Shown one piece after another: positions 1-5,802 of a DNA stretch of 8,783 nucleotides. The translations under genes were made by a program, and so were the position numbers. The notes below the pieces were generated by a model. The model did no database searches, was not told the DNA's origin, and saw only the letters and a list, made by a program, of their open reading frames with translations. Source of the DNA: JBCDCE01 sp039182515 (GTDB lineage Bacteria; Pseudomonadota; Alphaproteobacteria; Rhodobacterales; Rhodobacteraceae); assembly GCA_039182515.1 (NCBI GenBank), contig JBCDCE010000086.1, forward strand, positions 1 through 8,783. Direction: 5' to 3'. The number at the start of each line of letters is the position of its first letter. Positions within the stretch are counted from its first letter, which is position 1.

Positions 1-89
1 AGCAGTGACAAAGACGAAGGCAGCGCTCAAGAAAATTCTCGCATTAAGCGTGTTTTGTGACGGCAGTGCTAAAAAAGCCCTAATATTTT

Positions 90-108
90 TGTATACATTT
101 TGCATACA
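90..108. promoter_or_regulatory. Twin-palindrome operator ahead of the GntR gene
   Basis: Two 8-bp sites lie side by side: TGTATACA at 90-97, a perfect palindrome, and TGCATACA at 101-108, palindromic except for one pair. Their centres are 11 bp apart, about one helical turn, and together they also form a larger inverted repeat (TGTATAC and GCATACA). GTATAC-centred palindromes are the usual kind of site bound by FCD-type GntR regulators, and this one sits 18 bp before the regulator's start codon, so autoregulation and control of the whole operon is the simplest reading. A weak -35/-10 pair (TTGTAT at 89-94, GATTAT at 111-116) overlaps the site, which would suit repression, but the promoter match is poor. 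Binding is inferred. Confidence 0.6.
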
Positions 109-125
109 TTGATTATTTTCACAGC

Positions 126-830
126 ATGTCTGAGTCGAAAAAGACCCAATGCCTGCGTGCGTTACGCACCGCGATCCTGAGCACTGAGCTCGCGCCAGGT
201 TCTGATCTGGATGAAAACCGCTTGGCCGAACGCTATGGCTTATCGCGCACACCACTGCGCGAAGTCCTTCAGAGGTTGGATGGCGAAGGCTATGTCTCGA
301 TCACGTCCAATCGCGGCGCAAAAGTCTCCTCTATGGATCTCAGCACGCTTCGGATTTTCTTTCAAACAGCCCCCTTGGTGTACGCCAGCAGCGCGCGCTT
401 GGCGGCAGAAAACCGGACGCAGGAACAGCTTGGAGAGCTCAAAGAGATCCAAGCGGACTTCCTCAGCGCCACGCAAGGACGCAACGCCAGCCGGGCTGCT
501 CTGCTCAACCATGCGTTTCACGACCAGATTGGCGCCATGGGCCACAACCCATATTTGCGCCCAGCGCTCAACCGCATGCTCATTGATCACACAAGACTGA
601 GCCAAACCTTTTACCGGCCCGCCTCTCCCGGCGAACACCTTTTGGTGCAAAAAGCCTGCGACCAGCATGATCAGATGATCCTCGCGATTGAGGCCCAAGA
701 GCCCGCGCTCGCAGTGGATCTCACATTGCAACATTGGGATCTCAGTCGGGACCGCATGGAACGCTATGTGCGCCCCGATCCCCTGCCCCTCGACGTCCTC
801 TCCCTAAAGGAACACCGCGATGCAGTTTGA
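126..830 (+). CDS. GntR-family transcriptional regulator, FCD (FadR/VanR-type) subfamily
   Basis: This 234-residue protein has the two-domain plan of FCD GntR regulators. An N-terminal winged helix-turn-helix covers about residues 8-70 (the NRLAERYGLSRTPLREVLQRL stretch starting at residue 31 is the classic recognition region, with the wing ending near GAK at 64-66). An all-helical ligand-binding FCD domain follows at about 85-215. Candidate metal or ligand-binding residues of the FCD pocket are N128, H132, H181 and H203. Length is normal. No clear Shine-Dalgarno precedes the ATG, so translation may be weak or close to leaderless. The stop overlaps the start of the next gene by 11 nt, so regulator and enzymes are probably co-transcribed. 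It most likely senses the pathway substrate or an acidic intermediate and acts at the twin palindrome just upstream. The effector is unknown. Confidence 0.93.
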   Translation: MSESKKTQCLRALRTAILSTELAPGSDLDENRLAERYGLSRTPLREVLQRLDGEGYVSITSNRGAKVSSMDLSTLRIFFQTAPLVYASSARLAAENRTQEQLGELKEIQADFLSATQGRNASRAALLNHAFHDQIGAMGHNPYLRPALNRMLIDHTRLSQTFYRPASPGEHLLVQKACDQHDQMILAIEAQEPALAVDLTLQHWDLSRDRMERYVRPDPLPLDVLSLKEHRDAV

Positions 831-1725
831 AGGCATCTATACCCCCATCGTCACGCCCTATTTTGACGATTTCACCTGCAACCAAGAGGCGCTGGCTCAA
901 ACGGTTGAAAAGCTAATTGGCGCAGGGGTGGCCGGCATAATCGTGGCCGGCACCACGGGCGAGTACTACGCGCAGACGATGAAAGAGCGCGTCTGGCTCA
1001 TGGGCCGCGTGAAAGAGATGATCGGAGGCCGTGTGCCGATGATCGTGGGCACAGGCGCCATGCGCACCGAAGACAGCGTGGAATACGCTCGCCAAGCCAA
1101 ATCACACGGGGCAGACGCGATCTTGGTGGCCACGCCGCCTTATGCATATCCCACAGGGCGCGAAATTGCGCTTCATGCCTTGGCGATTGACCGCGAAGCG
1201 AACCTGCCTGCGATGCTTTACAATTACCCAGGCCGTATGAGCGTGAATATGGACGAGGAAACCCTGGATCGTTTGGGGCGCTCACCAAACTTCTGCGCGA
1301 TCAAAGAAAGCTCAGGCGATCCAAACCGTCTGCATATGTTGGCGCGCGACTATCCCCATATCGCTCTGAGCTGCGGGATGGACGATCAAGCGCTCGAGTT
1401 TTTTGCCTGGGGTGCGCGCTCTTGGGTCTGCGCCGGGTCTAACTTCGCGCCGGAGGCCCATATTGCACTCTATAAGGCTTGCGCCTTGGAGGGTAATTTT
1501 ACCAAAGGCCGCGCGATCATGACCGCCATGCTGCCTTTGATGCGCGTGCTCGAACAGGGCGGCAAGTTTATCCAATGCATCAAATACGGGCTGACGCTGC
1601 GCGGCATTGATGCAGGCCCCCCGCGCAAACCACTCCAGCCACTTAACAAAGACGACAAGCGCGAACTCGCAGAAGTGATCCGCACGCTCGATGCCGCGAT
1701 TGCTAAAATTGAGGCCAGCGCATGA
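820..1725 (+). CDS. Dihydrodipicolinate synthase-family (DapA/NAL superfamily) lyase or aldolase
   Basis: The 301-residue length and motifs fit the class I aldolase (beta/alpha)8 family that includes DapA, N-acetylneuraminate lyase, KDG aldolase and HypD-type deaminases. Visible marks are the GTTGE keto-acid-binding loop (44-48), the catalytic Tyr in YNYPGR (Y134) with the carboxylate-binding R139, and the Schiff-base lysine K162 in AIKESSG. All catalytic residues are present, so it should form an imine with an alpha-keto acid. Its setting in a catabolic operon next to an aldehyde dehydrogenase argues against lysine biosynthesis. It more likely cleaves, dehydrates or deaminates a ring-opened or cyclic-imine intermediate and passes an aldehyde to the next enzyme, as in hydroxyproline catabolism, where a DHDPS-fold enzyme precedes a semialdehyde dehydrogenase. 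The AAAGGA at 806-811 lies 8 nt before the ATG, and the start overlaps the regulator by 11 nt. The exact reaction is unknown. Confidence 0.9.
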   Translation: MQFEGIYTPIVTPYFDDFTCNQEALAQTVEKLIGAGVAGIIVAGTTGEYYAQTMKERVWLMGRVKEMIGGRVPMIVGTGAMRTEDSVEYARQAKSHGADAILVATPPYAYPTGREIALHALAIDREANLPAMLYNYPGRMSVNMDEETLDRLGRSPNFCAIKESSGDPNRLHMLARDYPHIALSCGMDDQALEFFAWGARSWVCAGSNFAPEAHIALYKACALEGNFTKGRAIMTAMLPLMRVLEQGGKFIQCIKYGLTLRGIDAGPPRKPLQPLNKDDKRELAEVIRTLDAAIAKIEASA

Positions 1726-1859
1726 CACAAATTCAAAACAAAACAGGAGCGCCGACCCGAGGGGGGGTGCGTCTACGCGCCGCCCCATTGGGGCGGGTCG
1801 GCGCGGGCTGCCCTACGGCCAGCCAAAATACGTTCGCAGACGGGGAACACTCAAAATGA
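1722..1859 (+). CDS. Possible 45-residue bridging ORF across the first palindromic element
   Basis: An open frame of 45 codons starts at ATG 1722, overlapping the TGA of the lyase gene (ATGA). It runs through the palindromic element without a stop and ends in a TGA that overlaps the ATG of the aldehyde dehydrogenase gene (ATGA again). GAGG at 1711-1714 could act as its ribosome-binding site. The predicted peptide starts MTQIQNK and is then dominated by Gly, Arg, Ala and Pro encoded by the element. It resembles no known domain. Its start MTQIQNK weakly echoes the MTNLLTK start of the downstream enzyme. It may be a remnant start region that keeps ribosomes moving to the next gene rather than a functional protein. 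A second frame of exactly the same length and layout lies at 3336-3473. Confidence 0.35.
   Translation: MTQIQNKTGAPTRGGVRLRAAPLGRVGAGCPTASQNTFADGEHSK
1749..1824 (+). repeat. Bipartite GC-rich palindromic element, copy 1
   Basis: The element has two parts. The large part is an 11-bp perfect outer stem, GCGCCGACCCG (1749-1759) with CGGGTCGGCGC (1794-1804). Inside it is a nested stem of about 11 bp with one mismatch and one G-T pair around a TCTA loop (about 1761-1786), and the alternative small stem GCCCC-ATT-GGGGC (1782-1794). The small part, directly after it, is a hairpin of GGCTGCC with GGCCAGCC (1806-1824) around CTAC, with one bulge. The same two-part arrangement recurs inverted at 3362-3437. 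It separates two genes of one operon, so it is not expected to be a full terminator. It could modulate mRNA stability or translation, or be a REP-like or MITE-like repeat. Confidence 0.8.
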
Positions 1860-3346
1860 CAAACCTTCTCACCAAAGCCGACTATGCCGCCATCGCCGCT
1901 GAGATCGACTTTCCCCGCGCCGCGTTCATTGATGGTAAGTTCCAAAAAGGCTCCGGCGCGCCACTGATTACCAGCAACCCCGCCACAGGCGAGACGATCA
2001 CAGAGATCGCTGCCTGCAACGCGGAGGATGTAGACACAGCCGTCGCCAAAGCCCGCGAAGCCTTTGATGAAGGCCGTTGGGCCAAATTGCACCCTGCGGA
2101 ACGCAAAGAGACGCTGATCAAGCTCGCCAAGCTGATGACCCGAAACCAGCGCGAATTGGCCGTGATGGAGAGCCTGGAGAGCGGCAAACCCATTCGCGAT
2201 TGCGCCCAGATCGACGTGCCAGAAGCGATCCACACGATCAAATGGCACGCAGAAGCCGTGGATAAAATCTACGATCAAACGGCCCCTGCCCAAGATGACG
2301 CCATTGCGATGATCCTGCGCGAACCTGTTGGGGTGGTTGGTGCTGTTCTGCCATGGAACTTCCCGCTTCTCATGCTCGCCTGGAAGATCGGCCCAGCGCT
2401 CGCGGCGGGCTGTTCGGTGATCGTGAAACCGGCGGAACAGACCTCGCTCACAGCGCTTCGCGTGGCAGAACTTGCAATGGAGGCGGGCCTTCCGCGCGGT
2501 GTCCTGCAAGTGCTTCCAGGAGACGGCCCGAGCGTGGGCGAGCCCTTGGATCGGCACGCAGGCGTGGATCTTGTGACCTTCACGGGCAGTACAGAAACCG
2601 GCAGACGTTTTTTGCACTATGCAGCGGACAGCAACCTCAAAAAGGTTGTGCTCGAATGCGGCGGCAAGAACCCATTTGTGGTCATGGATGACGCCGAAAA
2701 CCTCGATCATGTGGCGGAGCATCTGGTGAATGCCGCCTTTTGGAACATGGGCGAGAACTGCTCTGCGGCCTCCCGCCTGATCGTGCATGCTTCCGTCAAA
2801 GATGCGCTCTTGGAAAAGGTCTTGGCGCGCCTCAGGGATTGGAAAACGGGCGATCCGCTTGATCCGGCCAACCATCTTGGCGCGCTTATTGATGCAGAGC
2901 ATTGTGCCAAGGTTTCCGGTTACCTCACCGGTGAGGCGTTCTCAGGCGGCACGATGGAGGGCGCCTACCTCGCGCCCACGATTTTTGACGTTGATGCCTC
3001 AGATCCAAAAGCAACAGAGGAGATTTTCGGCCCGATCCTCAGTGTGATCACAGTGGCAACAAATGATGAGGCCGTGCAGGTGGCCAATGCCACGGAATAT
3101 GGGCTCACGGCGTCCGTCTTCACGGCAAATACCCGCCAAGCCATCCGTGCTGCTCGCGAGATCAAAGCGGGCACCGTGACGGTGAACTGCTACGGCGAAG
3201 GCGATATCTCAACGCCCTTTGGAGGCTACAAACACTCAGGGTTTGGAGGGCGCGACAACGGGCTTGCGGCGCATGATCAATATACAGAGCTCAAAACAAT
3301 CTGGATCGATCTGACAGATCCAAAGGATGGTGATCATGTCGGTTAA
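1856..3346 (+). CDS. NAD(P)-dependent aldehyde dehydrogenase, PuuC-like
   Basis: This is a 496-residue class 1/2 aldehyde dehydrogenase. Visible marks are PWNFP (166-170) with oxyanion-hole N168, KPAEQT with cofactor-binding K191, the Rossmann motif GSTETG (244-249), general base E267 in LECGG, nucleophile C302 in GENCSAA, EEIFGP (388-393) and a C-terminal PFGGYKHSG. The overall sequence most resembles gamma-glutamyl-aminobutyraldehyde dehydrogenases (PuuC), including the late ELKTIWI motif, so a substrate with a carboxylated or amino-carboxylated aldehyde (a semialdehyde) is likely. I chose ATG 1856 because the frame can be extended back to 1691 only through the lyase gene and the palindromic element, and the family alignment begins near here. 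The preceding GGGGA at 1842-1846 is a modest Shine-Dalgarno. The C-terminal tail after TIWI is slightly longer than in PuuC. All catalytic residues are intact. Confidence 0.95.
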   Translation: MTNLLTKADYAAIAAEIDFPRAAFIDGKFQKGSGAPLITSNPATGETITEIAACNAEDVDTAVAKAREAFDEGRWAKLHPAERKETLIKLAKLMTRNQRELAVMESLESGKPIRDCAQIDVPEAIHTIKWHAEAVDKIYDQTAPAQDDAIAMILREPVGVVGAVLPWNFPLLMLAWKIGPALAAGCSVIVKPAEQTSLTALRVAELAMEAGLPRGVLQVLPGDGPSVGEPLDRHAGVDLVTFTGSTETGRRFLHYAADSNLKKVVLECGGKNPFVVMDDAENLDHVAEHLVNAAFWNMGENCSAASRLIVHASVKDALLEKVLARLRDWKTGDPLDPANHLGALIDAEHCAKVSGYLTGEAFSGGTMEGAYLAPTIFDVDASDPKATEEIFGPILSVITVATNDEAVQVANATEYGLTASVFTANTRQAIRAAREIKAGTVTVNCYGEGDISTPFGGYKHSGFGGRDNGLAAHDQYTELKTIWIDLTDPKDGDHVG

Positions 3347-3473
3347 ATCTACAAAGCTATCGCCCGGCGGCACCGCCGGGCAGCGCCCGAACCGCCCCCA
3401 CGGGGCGGGCGCTTCGCGTCCCCCCCTCGGTTCGGGCTTTGCCCTCCGCACCTCCAAAGGATCGTCAAGATGA
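3336..3473 (+). CDS. Possible 45-residue bridging ORF across the second palindromic element
   Basis: A 45-codon frame starts at ATG 3336, overlapping the end of the aldehyde dehydrogenase gene by 11 nt. It reads through the second palindromic element and stops at a TGA overlapping the MttB-like gene's ATG (ATGA). It has a good Shine-Dalgarno: AAAGGA at 3322-3327, 8 nt upstream. The peptide begins MSVKST, strikingly like the MTVEAT of the downstream protein, and the upstream TCCAAAGGAT-N7-ATG block is repeated exactly 134 nt later at the real start. I read it as a duplicated or displaced former start region of the MttB-like gene with the element between the copies. It probably serves translational coupling, but a functional small protein cannot be excluded. 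Confidence 0.4.
   Translation: MSVKSTKLSPGGTAGQRPNRPHGAGASRPPLGSGFALRTSKGSSR
3362..3437 (-). repeat. Bipartite GC-rich palindromic element, copy 2 (inverted)
   Basis: Read on the minus strand, this has the same order as copy 1. A large palindrome comes first: a 10-bp perfect outer stem between 3385-3394 (GCCCGAACCG) and 3428-3437 (CGGTTCGGGC), with an inner CCGCCCC/GGGGCGG stem (3392-3398 with 3402-3408) and a GCG-rich stem. After 3 nt comes a small perfect hairpin, GCCCGGCGG with CCGCCGGGC (3362-3370 with 3373-3381). Reverse-complemented, the large part lines up along its length with 1751-1802: both share CGAGGGGGGG, a CGC-rich arm and a CCGCCCC-N3-GGGCGG arm. The outer stem bases differ between copies but stay paired, which points to conserved structure. 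The TTT after 3437 is too short for a convincing terminator. Confidence 0.8.
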
Positions 3474-5020
3474 CTGTCGAAGCCACCGGCACAACCCGTC
3501 GAGGGCGCGGGGCGCGTAAAGCTCTGCGTCAGACCCGCGATGTCACGATGTTGCCTGCGCTCAAGCGCCGTTTGCCGCTTACAGAACCTATGGACCAAGA
3601 GCAGATCGAACGGATCGACGCGGCATCGATGGAGATCCTCGAAAACGTCGGCGTCGTTTTCCGCGATGAGATTGCCTTGGAAGATTGGCGCAAAGCGGGC
3701 GCTGACGTGCGGGGGGAAACGGTTCATTTGGATCGTGGGCTCGTGAAAGAGCTGATCAAAACAATCCCCGAAAGCTTCACCTATCACGCGCGCAATCCAG
3801 CCAATAATCTGCCTTTTGGCAAAGATCATGCGATCTTCGTGCCCATGACCGGCGCGCCTTATCTCAGGGATCTTGAGGACAAGCGGCGCGGGCCCACGCT
3901 CGATGATCTCGCCAATTTCCACAAATTGAGCCACATGCTGCCTGCGATTCATTCGTCAGCGCATCACATTGTGGAACCCATGGATCACGCAATCTCGCAC
4001 CGGCATTTGCGCATCACCTATTCGTCGATGAAGCATTCCGACAAGACCTTCATGGGCATGACAACCAGCCCCAAAAACGCCGAAGACGTGATGGAAATGT
4101 GCGCCATCCTCTTTGGCGAAGACTTCCTGGAAACCCACCCGGTTGTGACGGGAAATTGCAACGGCAACTCGCCGCTTGTTTGGGATGAAACCATGCTGGG
4201 GGCGCTGAGGGCCTTCTGCAAACGCAACCAACCGATCCTCTGCTCGCCCTTTGTTTTGGGCGGGGCCAATACGCCTGCCTCTGTGGCGCCAACGGTTGCG
4301 CAGCTAAACGCCGAGGCGCTTTCGGCTTTGGCTTACACCCAAGTGGTGCGCAAAGGTGCGCCGGCGATTTATGGGCACTATCTCTCAACCGTATCGATGA
4401 AATCGGGCGCGCCGATGGCAGGCACGCCCGAGATCAGCTTGATGAACTATATGATCGGGCAAATGGCGCGGCATTATGAGGTGCCATGGCGGTCTTCCAA
4501 CACGCTTGGCGGGGCCAAGACCTTTGACGCGCAAGCAGGCTATGAGAGTGCGACCACGTTGATGGCTGTGCTCCATGCAGGCTGCAATTACATCTGGCAT
4601 TCGGCCGGGTGGAATGAGGCCGGCATGCACTGCTCCATGGCAAAGTTCGTGGTGGATGCGGAGCAATGTGCGATGGGCTACCGGATGACGGAGGGCATCC
4701 GATGGGATGATTTCGACGCGGCTTTGGAAGCTGTAAAGGACGTGGGTCCCGGCGGGCACTACCTCGGTCATCCCCATACGCTTGAAAATTTCCAACGGGC
4801 GTTTTTCATGCCGGAGATGTTTGACAACAACTCCATTGAGCAATGGCAGGCTGAAGGTGGTGTTGAGATAAATGAGCGCGCGCTTGAACGCGCGCGCGAT
4901 CTTTTAAATGAGTACCAAGAACCCGTGCTGGATCCCGGAATTAATGAGGCGCTTCTTGATTATATTGCGCGTCGTGAGCGCGAAATTCCTGCTGCTGAGG
5001 CTTTGAACCAAGATCACTGA
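3470..5020 (+). CDS. Trimethylamine methyltransferase (MttB)-family protein, non-pyrrolysine
   Basis: This 516-residue protein matches the MTTB family. Recognisable blocks are the basic N-terminal tail (RRGRGARKALR, 10-20), THPVVTGNCNGNSP (222-234), the NAEALSALAYTQVVRKGAPAIYGHY block (starting at 280), TPEISLMN (319-326), and the C-terminal GPGGHYLGHPHTLENF (426-441) followed by a MPEMF segment. Family members transfer a methyl group from trimethylamine or from quaternary amines such as glycine betaine, proline betaine or carnitine to a corrinoid protein. The archaeal trimethylamine enzyme needs pyrrolysine (UAG), but this gene has no in-frame UAG and so belongs to the non-pyrrolysine branch whose substrates are mostly betaines or unknown. 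No corrinoid protein is in the window. AAAGGA at 3456-3461 lies 8 nt before the chosen ATG, and an upstream frame ends on it. The substrate is probably the compound the operon degrades. Confidence 0.92.
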   Translation: MTVEATGTTRRGRGARKALRQTRDVTMLPALKRRLPLTEPMDQEQIERIDAASMEILENVGVVFRDEIALEDWRKAGADVRGETVHLDRGLVKELIKTIPESFTYHARNPANNLPFGKDHAIFVPMTGAPYLRDLEDKRRGPTLDDLANFHKLSHMLPAIHSSAHHIVEPMDHAISHRHLRITYSSMKHSDKTFMGMTTSPKNAEDVMEMCAILFGEDFLETHPVVTGNCNGNSPLVWDETMLGALRAFCKRNQPILCSPFVLGGANTPASVAPTVAQLNAEALSALAYTQVVRKGAPAIYGHYLSTVSMKSGAPMAGTPEISLMNYMIGQMARHYEVPWRSSNTLGGAKTFDAQAGYESATTLMAVLHAGCNYIWHSAGWNEAGMHCSMAKFVVDAEQCAMGYRMTEGIRWDDFDAALEAVKDVGPGGHYLGHPHTLENFQRAFFMPEMFDNNSIEQWQAEGGVEINERALERARDLLNEYQEPVLDPGINEALLDYIARREREIPAAEALNQDH

Positions 5021-5067
5021 GTGTGTCAAAGCGTGCCTTTTTGAGTATTTTTCCAAGGAAAACTTCT
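5021..5067 (+). promoter_or_regulatory. AT-rich leader with strong ribosome-binding site before the first SDR
   Basis: This 47-nt gap between the MttB-like gene and the first SDR is notably T-rich (runs at about 5037-5041 and 5047-5051) in an otherwise GC-rich operon. AAGGA at 5055-5059 is placed 8 nt before ATG 5068 and decides that start over the in-frame GTG at 5023, which would add 15 residues with no family counterpart. No convincing hairpin is present, so the T-runs are not read as a terminator. Confidence 0.5.
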
Positions 5068-5802
5068 ATGGCTGATCTCTTAAATTCCTCGGCTTTGGCG
5101 GGCAAAGTGGCCCTGGTAACCGGGGCAAACGGTGGGATTGGCCGGGCCATTCAGAGCGCGCTACGCCAAGCGGGTGCCAGCGTTGTGACAACGGACCGTG
5201 CGGAGGCGGATTTACCTGGCGATCTGATGGATCCTGGGTTTTGTGATGCGCTCCCTGGAGACGTTGTGGCTCAGCGTGGGCGGCTTGATATTTTGTGCAA
5301 CAATGCGGGCATCATCACGCGCGGGCCGATCTCGCAAGCCAGTGATGAAGACCTGTCCCGCTCGCTTGCGATCAATGTAGAAGCCCCCTTTCGGCTCTGT
5401 CGCGCCGCCATTCCGATCATGGCGGATCAGGGAGGCGGCGCAATCGTCAACACGGCATCTTGTTGGGGCGTGCATCCGGGGCCCAATCATCCGGTTTATA
5501 TTATGACGAAAGCGGCTGTGGCCTCGCTCACGCAGTGTTTGGGCCGCGATCATGCGCATCAAGGGGTTCGGATCAACGCCGTTTGCCCCAATGAGGTCGA
5601 CACGGACATGTTGCGATCTGGGTTTGCCGCGCGCGGGCTGGATCCTGATACGGCGATTGCAGAGCTCAATCGCTCCGTGCCTTTGGGCCGGATCGCGGAT
5701 CCACGTGAGATTGCCGATGTGGTGGTTTTTCTGGCCTCCGATGCCGCGCGTTATATGTGTGGCGCGCTTTTGGAGGTGAACGGCGGGAAGCCCGTGCAAT
5801 GA
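5068..5802 (+). CDS. Short-chain dehydrogenase/reductase (classical SDR), first of a pair
   Basis: This is a 244-residue classical SDR with the full motif set: cofactor loop TGANGGIG (18-25), NNAG (78-81), structural N103, catalytic S131, and Y144/K148 in YIMTK. The acidic D43 at the end of the second beta strand predicts NAD(H) preference. After the last strand, the usual PG motif is replaced by PN (VCPNEVDTD, 173-180). Such enzymes oxidise alcohols to ketones or reduce carbonyls or C=C bonds, and here a hydroxylated or cyclic intermediate of the pathway is likely. The stop codon overlaps the ATG of the second SDR (ATGA), so the two are translationally coupled. Cofactor choice is inferred from one residue, and the substrate is not predictable. 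Confidence 0.93.
   Translation: MADLLNSSALAGKVALVTGANGGIGRAIQSALRQAGASVVTTDRAEADLPGDLMDPGFCDALPGDVVAQRGRLDILCNNAGIITRGPISQASDEDLSRSLAINVEAPFRLCRAAIPIMADQGGGAIVNTASCWGVHPGPNHPVYIMTKAAVASLTQCLGRDHAHQGVRINAVCPNEVDTDMLRSGFAARGLDPDTAIAELNRSVPLGRIADPREIADVVVFLASDAARYMCGALLEVNGGKPVQ

Noticed and set aside
1733..2902. A 389-codon open frame on the minus strand across the aldehyde dehydrogenase gene
   Set aside because: It is antisense to a gene with all catalytic motifs intact. Long antisense frames are common in GC-rich coding DNA, and its protein shows no family features.
3428..3440. Stem of the second palindromic element followed by TTT as an intrinsic terminator
   Set aside because: The T-run is only three bases and the operon continues 30 nt later with a strong ribosome-binding site. 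Partial attenuation remains possible.
3236..3952. A 238-codon minus-strand frame spanning the second element and the start of the MttB-like gene
   Set aside because: It is a shadow of well-supported plus-strand genes, with composition typical of antisense translation and no ribosome-binding site identified.
4876..4897. Alternating GC hairpin (8-bp GCGCGCGC stems) followed by GATCTTTT, terminator-like
   Set aside because: It lies inside the MttB-like coding region and encodes an ordinary ERALERARD helix. Internal termination is not expected, although Z-DNA potential or polarity is possible.
5023..5067. GTG at 5023 as the start of the first SDR
   Set aside because: The extra 15 residues match nothing in SDRs, while ATG 5068 has an AAGGA at ideal spacing.
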